In this document: positions 1 to 10,710 of the stretch, one piece after another
How positions within the stretch are numbered: the first letter of the stretch is position 1
Layout of the letters: the number at the start of each line of letters is the position of its first letter
DNA from: Lathyrus oleraceus
Lineage: Eukaryota; Streptophyta; Magnoliopsida; Fabales; Fabaceae
Assembly (NCBI RefSeq): GCF_024323335.1
Contig: NC_066583.1
Coordinates: 413,924,031-413,988,030 of the forward strand
Direction: 5' to 3'
Length of the DNA: 64,000 nucleotides
Position numbers and translations under genes: made by a program
The notes under the pieces: model-generated
Seen by the model: only the letters and a program-made list of their open reading frames with translations
Databases searched by the model: none
What the model was told of the DNA's origin: nothing

Positions 1-159
1 ACTTCCATCATGATTGTTGAATGATTTTAGGTGGATTTGTACTGTTCACGTGTAGCATGTACATGCTAAGCACACTTGCGAATTTTGCAATTCACCTCAC
101 ATCTCTCTAATCTTAATTAACCAAAGCCTAATCCTAATTTCGGCATGATTAACACAGAG

Positions 160-167
160 TATATAAG
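160..167 (+). promoter_or_regulatory. Candidate TATA box of the T1 LTR
   Basis: TATATAAG lies about 3.85 kb before the LTR 3' end, roughly where the clear TATAAATA box of the T2 LTR lies (about 3.35 kb before its end). It would mark the U3/R side of the LTR. The position is inferred; no transcript start can be seen. Confidence 0.4.
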
Positions 168-2736
168 CTAAATCATAATTGTTTTTCAGGGGGGAGAACA
201 AAATTCAGATCTCAAATTTCCATTTCCATCCAAAATTCTCTCTCTTCAATTTTCCTTTTTTCTTCATACAAACCTTGAATCTCTTTGCATATTCATGATC
301 CTTGTGGAATTCTGAGGAAGATTCGTCCATTATTCGTTGCAATTGAGCAAGATCTTGAGCAGAACAAGTGCATGAACATGAAGATGGATTTCTGAAATTG
401 AGCTGGATTTGAGTGTTGTCAATTGTTTCTTTGTGCATAAAGCTTCACAGCAAGGTTGAGGAAGAAGATCTGGAGACTTTGGAAGCTTGAACACGCGTGA
501 ACAGTACACTGCATCTCAAGTAGGTGAAAAATTCATCATCTCTTTTCTTCAAATTCTTACCATGATTATGTAGATCGTGTTATGCTGAGAATGCTGATAG
601 TTTTAAACCTTGATTTGGTTGAGTATTGTGCATGATATGTTGATTTAAAGTTTGGATGATGAAAATGTTTTGCCTCGATCCGTTCGATTCATGAGGTTTT
701 AGGTTAAATAAATGTGATATTTGTGATCTACGTTGCAAGACCTTTCCAACCATATATAATTTGTCAAGATCTGGAAAATTTCGTTGAAGCTCCGCCGGAT
801 TTCCACCGGGGAAGACGACCAGAACCACTGTTCCGGCGTCTCTGCGTTTTCCTAGGGTTTGCGCCATGTGGCGCTGACTGTGTTGCTCACGTGTGCAATT
901 GATTGGCCAGGAGTCCTTGATCGTGCCTGCGTGTTACTTTGACACGCTTACGTAGCATGCCACGCAATAAATGGAACGTTGCGTTTTGGCTTAGGCTTGA
1001 TCCTTAGAGCGCGTGTTCGATACTTGGCTCGTGCGTTTCTCTGAATTTATTTTGAACATTCTCATTGACTATGCTTGCATGAGTTCGAACCTGGCTTCGT
1101 GCATCTTTCTGAATATTATTTGAAATATCACTTTCCCTCCATTTATTTTGTTTATGTAATTTTATTTCTTCAACTTCAAAAAAATCATTAAAAATAGTAG
1201 AATGCTTCAAATTGAGTCCAATTTTTTTTTCACATTCTTGTTTTGATCTCTAGTTTTTTATAGGATTCATTTTATGATTTGTTTGTTTCTGGATTTTTAT
1301 TTGATATTTTTTTGATTGAACATGGTGTCAAATTGATATGTCATGATAAATGCTTTGTGAAATGCTCATGGTTAATCCAATTGATCTGAAATTTTGCATG
1401 CTTGATCTACATATGTGATATGATTTTTTGGTTTTGGTTTGGAATTTTTATCATATGCCATCACTGTTTTGGACACATGAACATGTAGTGTGACAATTTG
1501 TGTCACATTCTTGACCTTGCATTTGTGCATTTTCATTCATATACCATTTGACCTCTTCTGGATCTGATTTTTTGCATGATGATTTTTCATAACATGATAA
1601 GCTTGCATAAAAAATTTCAATGTCATTGCTTGTGTTTCTGTTTTGATTTAGATTTTCTAATTTGGATGTCCAACTTTGTGCACTTTGTTTGCCTTTGCAT
1701 GACATGAACTGTTTGAAGCATTTGCCTTATGAATTTATGTTGGTCCTTTTGAGTACCTTTTCTTGATTGATTGAATATGCTTTGTGCAAAAGATTGAATT
1801 TTGTTTTTGTCATTTGACTTGCTTTTGAACCTAGTCTTTATACTAATGATTTGTACACATACTAATTGTGCTTTGTGTTTCAGGTTTGAGCATTTAGCTT
1901 TGATGGTGGGTGTGGTCTCATTATTTGAGATGCAAGATGATTTGATTACTAACTATTATTATGTATTAGGTCCATTGATGTGATGTACTCACTTGAGTGT
2001 TTGCACTTGTGACTTGCATTGTGTAGATATTGAATAGTTCCACTGTTGTCTGTTGTTTTTCTGAATACAATATTAACTGTTTGGCTTTTGTAAAGGTACA
2101 TTAGTTGCTAGCTATCTTTTGCTTAAGCTTTGGAGTGTGGTTGATACACCACTTAGGTAGCCTCTCTTTTTCTCCATGTAGTCTGGAAGTCCTGCCACCT
2201 TTTTGGCAGGCATTTGGCTGAAGTCCTCCTTAAGAGGCTCTGATTGTGATTGTTTACGTTTGTGCCAAAGACCTCCAAATGAGGCATGTGCTACTTGATA
2301 AGTTCTTCTAAGTGAAGAGGCAATTGACAGATAAAAGGGATTAGTAGTCAATCCCCTATTATTCAGTGAGTCGTTCATTATGCTCGCACTACGTGCTGAT
2401 GCTCATGAACAAGTACCTAAGATCTTTGTATAGAGTCAGTCAAGTGGAATAGGGTCCCTCTTTCTGGATCCCCGTGCTTTCTTTGATTCAAGCTCACCCA
2501 GGCCAGGGTTAAGAGCATGAGGTCTCATCCTTATTACCACATTTCATCAGCTTCACCCTAACTATCAATGTTAGTGGTTAAGAGCTTCAGCATACCCCTA
2601 CAGTTTTGGCTTGTTTGTCGAGGTTGATATGACCCCACTTGACTAAAGCCCAACCATTTGTCTGAGCCTCTTGTTTGTGTATAGAGTGTGATGATTGCTT
2701 TTGATGTGTTTGCTTTTCATGCTGATTTTTTGTTCA

Positions 2737-2985
2737 GGAGTTGGATATAAGTCCATACATTGGCATTCTATTTCCTTTGATTATTCAGGAGTCGGATATA
2801 AGTCCATATATTGGCATTCTGTTTCCGTTTTTTGTTAGGAGTTGGATATAAGTCCATATATTGGCATCCTATTTCCTTTTTGTTGCTTGGAGTTGGATAT
2901 ATGTCCATATATTGGCATTCTATTTCCTTTTTGTTGCTTGGAGTTGGATATAAGTCCATATATTGGCATTCTATTTCCTCTTTAT
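2737..2985 (+). repeat. 51-bp tandem repeat, five copies, inside the T1 LTR
   Basis: Units begin with GGAGTTGGATATAAGTCC-like sequence at 2737, 2788, 2838, 2889 and 2940, a period of about 51 bp (a multiple of three). Because of that period, both strands show falsely open, periodic reading frames here. I did not see the array in the other LTRs of the window. It looks like a local expansion and not a coding region. Confidence 0.85.
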
Positions 2986-4016
2986 TGTTGATTGCTTTTG
3001 CCTTGTGCTTGTTGCTTATTCCAAAGGATGGTAATTACTTGGATCATCCACATATGATCTCGAGAGAGGAACTCCTAATGTGGTTTTGTTCCTCATCCCC
3101 CACCTTTTTGTTTCCTTATACCTCCATCTTCATGCTAACCCAAACCAAAAACCCAAAAATTGTGCAAACATTTGACTTGTTTTCAAAACTAGAAACTTAA
3201 GCCCTAGGCTTTTGATTTTCAAATTTTCTTTTCATAATAGTCATTTTTTAATTGAATCTTTAAAGTCAACTTTGACCTCATTTTGTGAATACTCCTAATT
3301 GGTTAATTCAACTCACTTCAAATGTGATCTTTTGTGGTTTCAATGACCATGTCTTAATCAAATTGTTCATAAACCTTTTGCTATTAGGTTTGAGTCATCA
3401 TTATGGTAGATATAATACTCACCTCATCCTTAGTGAGTCGACCGTAAGTCTTCCATGCTTATTATAGGGCTAACCCCTCACTAGCATGTCGAAGCTATCC
3501 TCACATGGTGGATTTGTGGTTTAGGTCGAGTTTTCTCCCTTTGATAACAAAAGACCTTAAGGCTTTTGGACCAATCAATCCACTCATTTGTTTTTGAAAT
3601 CTTTTAGCCGAACTACGAGGTTTTGATCCTGTTCTTTTTATAAGAAGGTACGTAGGCAATGGATTCATCCATCTAAACACAAAAATATAAATAAACTTGT
3701 ATATTCTTTTCTCATCTCTTCAATCATGTTTGCACATAAAAAATTTCATAAACAATAACCTTTGCAACAAGTTGTGAAAAGGGCTCCCTAGGTGTACCTA
3801 TGATGCTTTGGGTGCCTAACACCTTCCCATTGCATAACCAACCCCCTTACCCAGATCTCTGACCTTCTTTTACTAGTTTTGTTTGTAAAACTTTTAGGTT
3901 TTTGTTCGCTTTCTAACCTTTCCTTTGGATAAATAGAATTGCGTTGGCGACTCGACTTTGTATGATTTACCTTGGATTTAGTCAATATCTCCAATGGTAA
4001 TGAATACACCGCTACA

Positions 4017-4542
4017 CGGACTAGCTTTATTCAAGTCTCGATAGTCCACACACATTCCGAATTTTCCATCTTTCTTAGGCACGGGCACAATATTGGCCAC
4101 CCATTGAGGATATGTAGAAGTCACTAGAAACCCCACACCAATTTGCTTCTGAACTTCTTCTTTAATCTTCACTGCTATATCAGGATGAGTTCTTCTGAGC
4201 TTCTGCTTCACAGGCACACACTCAGGCTTCAAAGGCAGGAAATGTTGCACGATATTAGTATTTAGACTAGGCATGTCTTCATATGACCAGGCAAAGACGT
4301 CGACATATTCTCGTAGCAACTCTATCAACCCCTTCTTAACAGACTCACGAACACAATCTTCAGACCCCAAGTTGACTGTTTCTAGATTCTCAAGATACGG
4401 CTGAATGATCTTGTCTTTGTGCTCAAGCAAACGGGTAATCTCATCAGGAATCTCTTCAACATCATCTTCTTCCGCCTCAAATACAGGGAACTCAAAGTTG
4501 GGAGATGGTGTTGGATCATTATGTTCAATGGGTTTGATCAAC
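4017..4542 (-). pseudogene. Reverse transcriptase, N-terminal fragment (T2)
   Basis: This is the first exon-like part of the RT-RNase H-integrase frame. It holds the acidic linker (EAEEDDVEEIPDE), the conserved DVFAWSYEDMPSL segment, VKQKLRRTHPD, and the start of the RT fingers (WVANIVPVPKKDGK, then CVDYRDLNKAS). The frame is open from the intron acceptor to the break. The catalytic palm with the YxDD box is missing because the T1 LTR begins directly after the DYRDLNKAS codons. Normal relatives run on to KDDFPLP at this point (T3, T6). It cannot be functional. Confidence 0.9.
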
Positions 4543-4816
4543 CTACATAATAATTTTGAGTATGAAAGTGATTTTAGAATTCAAACAAGGCAAATCATTA
4601 TGCAGATGAAAAGATTGATTTTATTCTCTTTTTAGGGTTTTATGGTGATCACCGATTTCATGCAAAAAGCAAAAAGTAAAAATAATTTGGAAAAACAAAC
4701 ATTTAACATGTAATTTTTGAATGAATATCATTGTATTAATGTGCCAACAATGTCATCACTTCTCCTTTTGGCATGGGAGAAGGGTTTTTAAACAAAAGTG
4801 AACACATTGCGTGGAC
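4543..4816 (-). other. Predicted pro/RT intron of T2 (274 bp)
   Basis: The acceptor is TTATGTAG before the RT exon. The donor, placed by alignment with T3 and T6, is GTCCAC after CATAA. Removing it keeps protease and RT in one frame. An intron at this place is known for legume Ogre elements. The T2 donor has lost the GTAA consensus seen in T3 and T6, so splicing may be impaired. Confidence 0.6.
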
Positions 4817-5829
4817 TTATGGACAAGTGTTGGAACATCAACAGCGACCCAATTATTGCAGATTCCTCCAGGGATGACAAAGTTACCAAAATCTTCCTCT
4901 TCATCATCTTCCAGTATGGTGGCAGCCTCTTAATCTTCAACAATATGGATGAAACCACCACTCTGAAACAGCCCACGCTCATTAGATATGCCTAAAGAAT
5001 ATCGTATGCCAGCCCGGGATTTATTGACTTCCAGCTTTATCATTTGTCCTAAACCAGTAGTTGCACCATGCTCAATGGCCAACTTCGCATCATTGTAGGA
5101 CGCAAATGAAGAAGGTCCTTTCCTCGAAGGCTCAGCAATAGAAAAGGCTTGGAACGGAGTCCCAACCTCATCCTCATCGTCTATGTCGGAAACGGAAGAC
5201 AAATGGCTTACCAAGAGAGCCTTCTCTCCCCCTATCACCACCAACTTCTTATTCTTGACGAATTTTAACTTCTGGTGTAGGGTGGATGTCACGGTGCCTG
5301 CCTCGTGATCCATGGTCTGCCAAGCAAGCATCTATATGATGGGTGAATATCCATGACCTGGAAAGTGATCTGGAATCACTAGGTCCAATCTTTATTGGGA
5401 GTTCAACTTTGCCAATCACAGTTTTTCTCGATCCATCAAAAGCCTTGACTACCACTCCACTCTGCCTCATGGGAGGCCCCTGGTAAGAAAGTTTAGCCAT
5501 AGTTGATTTTGGCAACACATTTAGTGATGACCCTGTGTCTACCAGCACATTAGACAGGGCATCGTCCTTGCAGTTCATTGAAATGTATAGAGCCAAATTG
5601 TGGTCTTTTCCCTCCTCGGGAAGACCAGCATCGCAAAAGCTCAGATTGTTACAAGCAGTTATGTTTGCAACAATGCTATCAAACTATTCAATTGTGACAT
5701 CGTGATCCACGTATGCCATGTCCAACACCCTCTGCAAAGCTTCACGGTGTGGCTCAGAATTCATCAACAAAGACAACACAGATATCTTTGATGGAGTTTG
5801 AAGCAACTGATCAACAACATTCTACTCGC
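4817..5829 (-). pseudogene. Retropepsin-like aspartic protease region (T2)
   Basis: The active-site box VLVDTGSSLNVLP is encoded near 5510-5545, preceded by the ISMNCKDDALSN segment and followed by a beta-strand region (VVVKAFDGSRKTVIGKVELPIKIGPS), as in plant Ty3/gypsy retropepsins. In a working element it would cut the Gag-Pol polyprotein. The reading frame changes near 5300 and a stop follows the GGFIHIVED segment near 4932. The downstream acidic stretch ending in CNNWVAVDVPTLVHK is still readable to the splice donor. The active-site Asp is kept but the frame is broken. Confidence 0.85.
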
Positions 5830-8087
5830 TCCTCTTGACGAGCCTCAGAATCTCATCACAGTCCTCTTTCAGAATGCCATTCTGGCCAACAGGGACAGGA
5901 GCTTTAGTAGATTTATCAACAGCAAGTGCCGGATTTGGAGAAGAAGAAGTCCCTACAGAACTGGCAGAATTATTAACAACATCAACTCTTCTTATGTCAT
6001 CTTGGGGTTTCGGTGGCGCCGAGAAAACATGACCACTGCGGGTCACACCACTAACATCAGATATACTCACAACAGAAGTGGAGGGCAATGACACCTCCTT
6101 CCCATCTTCTAACGCAACTGCGTTATATTTGTAGGAACAACTTTATCTGAAGAGTTCGGGACAGGGCCCGCTAGCTTGATTATAAGAGATGGAGAAACCT
6201 TTTTCTTGCTGCCATCATATCTGACAATAATAGGTTCTGGTATTTTGAAAACAGGGGATATAACATTCACTTCATCCTCATCACGATTCTGAAGTATCTC
6301 GATCACACCCTGATCCAGCATCTCTTGGATGTCCTGACTGACTTGGCGGCATCCTCTCTCGTTGACAGTGCACACTCGACATCTGTCATGGTCATGCTCA
6401 TAATGATTGTATCCACATAACAATCTATGCATCTCGACCAACGATTGCCTGATATGAATGACATACATGACTTCATATTTGCCAGGGCAACCTTGGACCA
6501 TGTTCACAGCAGATTTCCCATGCTCGGGCAATGGGTTCTTCTTAACATTCGGACCTACGTCCTCGAAAAATAAAATCCCACTTCTAACAAGGTCTTGCAC
6601 CTTGGTCTTCAGGCGATAACAATTCTCCACATCATGTCCGGGAGCACCAGAATGATATACACAATGTAGCTCAGGCTTGTACCACCACTGAGGGTTGGTT
6701 GGTACAGCAGGTGGGTCACGTGGAGTGATCAACTTTCTATCTATCAAAGACGGATAAAGTTCAGCATAGATCCTTGGAATTGGATCAAAAGTGACCCTCT
6801 TCCTATCGTAGCTGATGCTGGTATTGTTGTTGTTTCGAGGCTGGTAGGCCTGCTGTTATGGACGATGTTGTTGTTGTGGATATTGTTGATGTTGTGGTTG
6901 TTGGTGTTGATAATGTTAAGCTTCCCTGAAGGCAGGTGCTATATGAGCCACCTGATGTTGATTACTGGCAGGGCAAACAGTCTTCCTCTTCATAGAGGGT
7001 CTTCGTTTAATATGGGAAGACACATCATGTGCCTCTCCCTCCTTCTTCTTTGCAAAGCCTCCATAACGCTTTGCAGAAGAGCCTTCATCTCTGGTTAGAC
7101 GTCCTTCCCAGACTCCTTCCTCTAGCCTCATCCCCATATTCACCATTTCGGTGAAGTCCGAGGGAGCACTAGCAATCATCCTCTCGTAAGAAAATGAACT
7201 CAAGGTCTTTAGAAAGATCTTGGTCACTTCCTTCTCTTCAAGGGGTGGCATAATTTGTGCAGCCAATTCACGTCACCTCTGGGCGTACTCCTTAATTGTC
7301 TCCTTTTCTTTCTAGGTATAGGCCTCAGCTGGTCCCTATCAGGAGCCATATCAACATTGTACTTGTACTGCTTGACGAAGGCTTGGCCAAGGTCGTTGAA
7401 GGAGCGGATGTTCGCACTATCCAGACCCATATACCATCTGAGTGCGGCACCGGACAGGCTGTCCTAGAAATAGTGGATGAGGAGTTGATCATTCTCTGTT
7501 TGCATTGACATCTTGCGTGCGTACATCACAAGATGGCTGAGAGGGAAAGTGTTTCCCTTGTACTTTTCAAAGTCAATACTTTGAACTTGATAGGGATTTT
7601 AACGTTGGGCACAAAGCACAACTCAGCAGCAGACTTACCGAAGAGGTCCTTCCATCTTAGAGTCTTTAGTTCCTTGTGCAGCTCAAGGAATTGGTCATTC
7701 ATAGATATCTGGGCCCTCAAATGGCTCAGAGTGATAAATGGTGTCTTCGACTATCGGTGACGTGTGCACAACGGGAGGTGGCACAACAAGGACCGGGCTA
7801 GATGCCGGCAGGGAAGAAAAGGTTGGAGCGAGACCTTCAAGCACGAAGTTCGCGGGCGTCCCCCAGGGAAACCCGGTTGGCATAGTAGGCGGAGCAAAAT
7901 GAGCAGTTGCAAGTGTTGGAGAAGACTGGCTCTGAGCAGCCATCACTGACTCCATCATGGCAGTCAGCCTAGCTTCCTCCTCTTTCAACTCTCTGTTCCC
8001 TTGTTCAAGATGATCCATCAGCTTTGGTAGATTTGCCCTGGTATTATACCGGTGCGTCAACTTGTCTTCAAAATAAATGAAGAACAT
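5830..8087 (-). pseudogene. Gag region (T2)
   Basis: Homologous to the gag of T3 and T6: an N-terminal helical start (LTHRYNTRAN, then a conserved Met in MDHLEQGNRELK at about 8018), a Pro/Ala/Ser-rich stretch, the retrotrans_gag-like core (GLDSANIRSFNDLGQAFVKQY, about 7360-7430), a Gln-rich linker, and a zinc-knuckle-like CVYHSGAPGHDVENC near 6620-6665. The coat protein would bind and package element RNA. The frame changes at least three times (near 7700, 7430 and 7260) and again near 6100, so no full Gag can be made. The Met at 8018 is the best start because it is conserved in T3, T5 and T6. Confidence 0.8.
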
Positions 8088-8469
8088 AGAGATAGACCAC
8101 TGATCAAGAAACCCTGAACAAAACCTGCTTATGCATATGATGCATGCAATGTTTGTGCATATGATTTTATTTTTGTTTGAGGAACTTTTAGATATCTATT
8201 TGCAAATGTTTGGAAATATTACTCTTTTAAGACATATTTGGAATATTCATAATATATTGGAAAAATTTTACACCAAAGAAATACAGTCTTGGTAACCAAA
8301 TACAATACAAGAGGGAAGGAAAATAACATCCTATGGAACCCTAGAAGAAATCGTCCAAAGCTCTCGAGACCGAGTGATAAGCTGCACAAAGCCTCTTCAC
8401 CTCTCTCTCGTATGATGCCTCCATATCTGCCTTCTCCTTGGTGTATCGATCATATTTTCTCTACCAAAA
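8088..8469 (-). other. Spacer between ORF1 and gag (T2)
   Basis: About 380 bp, AT-rich, with a TGCTTATGCATATGATGCATGCAATG-like word in pieces that recurs in the same place in T3 (22558-22590) and T6 (52925-52955). No conserved protein is visible. It may contain a second intron; see the ORF1/gag finding. Confidence 0.5.
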
Positions 8470-9791
8470 CCTGGATGACTGAGGAAGAAGAGAGATAACC
8501 ACATCATCAGGCTCGTCGATAACCCGATGCTCCATAAATTCTATCAAAGCATCCTTATCTCTGAGTTGCTAAAGTAGTTCCTCCCGCTCACGAACCCAAG
8601 CACGCGAACGGTCTTCATCTCTCAACTCCTCTACTCCTTGGTTAGAGAGGGTTGAAGGCCCAACCATAACCATAGGTGTAGGTCTTGGATAATCATAGGG
8701 CATGCGGTACTTAGAAGCTCTCCTGCTCACCCAAGAGGTGTAGGGTTCCAAAGCAATACAATTCTTCGGACCAAGCTCTTTCCTTCCCTTCCTATGAATC
8801 TTGTGCCAAACGCAAACCATTCTGCTCTTCAAGTTCTTGGGATATTTACTCTCTTGAAAGAACATACCTTCCAACAGAATGTTGTTAGGTTTATCCTTTA
8901 AGGGGAATCCAAGCTGACGGCGAGCCAAAATAGGGTTGTAGTTAATTCCACCACATGTACCAAGAAGAGGCACATTGGAGAATTCACCACAAGAGTCAAT
9001 AATTTGCACACCATCATATACACGGTTATACCAAAAGATATCATCATTAGTGAGAGACATAAGTCTCGTGGACCACCATAGACATCCTTTGTTCTCCTTG
9101 AAGGCGAGTGTATGTGGCAAGTGCGAAATAAACCACTTGTACAACAAAGGCAAACAACACACAACGGTACCACCACCCTTTGCATTCCTCATATGCAAAG
9201 AGAAATAAGTGTCACCCAACAGAGTCGGAACGGGATTAAGAGTAGAGAAAATCCTAATGGTGTTCACATCCACAAAATTGTCGATGTTAGGGAATAACAC
9301 TAGCCCATAGATGAGAAGTACAAATATGGCCTAAAAGGTGTCCTCACTCATGGCCTTCCCAAACAGAGTAGCTTGGGCAATGAGAAAATCAGATGGGAGA
9401 CCTTGAATTCCACCTTTGGTAGTCATATGAGCACTAATATCAGATACATCTATGTGCAACAGATCAGCAATCTCTTGGGAAGAAGCAACTCTCTCCAAGC
9501 CACTGAAGAGAAACTGATCCAGGATAGGTATACCCACAAGATAGGCATACTCCTCAAGTGTAGGCAAAAGATAGAAATCCGAAAAAGTGAAGCAACGGTA
9601 CAGAGGATCATAGAACTGCACCAATACACTTATCAAACCTTCATCCACCTGAGTAGAAAGAATAGACAGAAGCTTCCCATGGCGAGCTTTAAATCCAAGG
9701 GGTCTAATACATAGGATGTCAAACTCCTTAACTCTTTCAAGTCGGGTTTTCTGAAACTGTACTTCTTCGTATTCCTTCTTTGCTTATCCAT
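8470..9791 (-). pseudogene. Ogre ORF1 protein, broken (T2)
   Basis: The start is ATG at 9791 (MDKQRRNTKKYSFRKPDLKE), the same start as in T3 and T6. The body contains LVQFYDPLYRCFTFSDF, a LPTLEEYAYLVGIPI-like segment, NIDNFVDVNTIRIF, PTLLGDTYFSLHMRN, KGGGTVVCCLPLLYKWFISHLP and a C-terminal charged helix. The family matches what I know as the DUF7745-type ORF1 of Tat/Ogre elements; the function is unknown. A frameshift lies near 9640, an in-frame stop near 9330, and a further stop at 8569 cuts off a tail readable to about 8470. The TLEEYxxLLGIP segment recalls the plant mobile domain, which is only a resemblance. Confidence 0.8.
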
Positions 9792-9947
9792 GTCTGAAAA
9801 TTTGTAAATAGACCTCTTAAGTTCCTTGAAAATTTTCTCATTATTGATGATATGGATGCAAATGAATGCATGAATGCATGGATGCAACAATCACACTCAA
9901 GGATCAAGCAAGTCACACCACACAAAGGTCACAGGATGGATCAAGTC

Positions 9948-10026
9948 ATCCTTAATATTAATCATCCATTTTGGTGGATTATGGTTTACACCTTATCAAC
10001 ACCCAAGTTCCATTGATATTAAGGAT
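9948..10026 (-). promoter_or_regulatory. Conserved leader stem-loop (T2)
   Basis: The arms are 9948-9962 and 10012-10026 (14 of 15 positions complementary, more with a G-U pair). The 60 bases 9961-10020 are identical to 24326-24385 in T3 and differ at two positions from 54809-54868 in T6. It lies between the PBS and ORF1, where packaging and dimerisation signals are usual in retroelements. Function is inferred only. Confidence 0.6.
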
Positions 10027-10685
10027 ATAGAGAATGGATCAACCGTGAATCAAAGGTTTGTTGTGAGTCACGAGCATGGAGTCTTGGTTAAGAACCACCC
10101 AATGGGAGTGTACTATGGTTAAACCTGACAATCATTTTCTAAAAGAGGTTCCCATAGTCGTCATCTCATATTTCGAATATTATCGGATAAACGACTACTC
10201 GTATTCCAAAAGTATTCTCAAGAGAGACTCTTATGAGTGTAGTATCGCGTAACAATCGTATCAAATCTTACACTTGAACGATCTTTGCACTACATCCTAA
10301 AATAGGCCAAGATGGGCTAGGTAATCTAAGGTCCTTGGCTTCTAAGGTCTATATTGGAAAGAGTAATTCCTAACCACGACTACTCGTGTGACATTATTGA
10401 TCCCAACATGACCTCCACCAAATGAATGGGCTTGTGAGTCAACTTGCTAAGGAATAACTCCACACAAGTCAATAAGACTATGCCATTCTCCTATCATAAG
10501 TGCACTCGAATTCGGGTATAGAACTCATCTCACAAGAGACCACCAAGCACACAAGCAATTGATATATCAAGCAATTCATACATTACAAGCAATGCAGTCA
10601 TCCCAAATTTGCACAAAAATATGTCATAAATATAAATATACAATACAACAAAGGCAAAAAGTAGGCTAAACCCACTAGAGATAGC

Positions 10686-10704
10686 ATCCCCAGCAGAGTT
10701 GCAA
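10686..10704 (-). promoter_or_regulatory. Primer-binding site, tRNA-Arg type (T2)
   Basis: The minus strand reads TTGCAACTCTGCTGGGGAT, six bases after the LTR end. From memory, the complement of a plant tRNA-Arg(ACG) 3' end is TGGCGACTCCGCTGGGGAT, so about 16 of 19 bases fit. tRNA-Arg priming is known for Ogre elements. It gives the minus orientation of T2. Confidence 0.75.
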
Positions 10705-10710
10705 CTTTTC

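Larger units (their letters stand above)
1..4016 (+). repeat. T1: plus-oriented type I Ogre-like LTR, 5' end outside the window
   Basis: The right end reads CCGCTACA at 4009-4016 and the last 130 bp are the reverse complement of the LTR starts at 10711, 59076 and 62277, so this is the 3' part of an LTR read on the plus strand. From the full-length LTR at 10711-15587 I estimate that about 1 kb is missing on the left. There is no primer-binding site after 4016; the sequence passes straight into antisense RT code of T2. It is therefore a 3' LTR or a solo LTR. The apparent ORFs inside it are not conserved and I do not call genes. It carries a TATA-like box near 160 and a 51-bp tandem array near 2740-2985. 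Confidence 0.85.

Noticed and set aside
2737..2985. Regular repeats that could be taken for a CRISPR array
   Set aside because: Units are contiguous without unique spacers, and the setting is a plant LTR.
2768..3200. Periodic frames on both strands across the 51-bp array
   Set aside because: The repeat period is a multiple of three, so open periodic frames arise without selection. Nothing similar is found in the other LTRs.
4788..4982. A 64-codon frame over the end of the T2 protease
   Set aside because: The conserved acidic protease tail is read in another frame through the same bases; this frame is a shadow.
9948..10026. Leader hairpin as an inserted MITE
   Set aside because: It stands at the same place in three elements, without target duplications of its own; an ancestral element feature explains it better.
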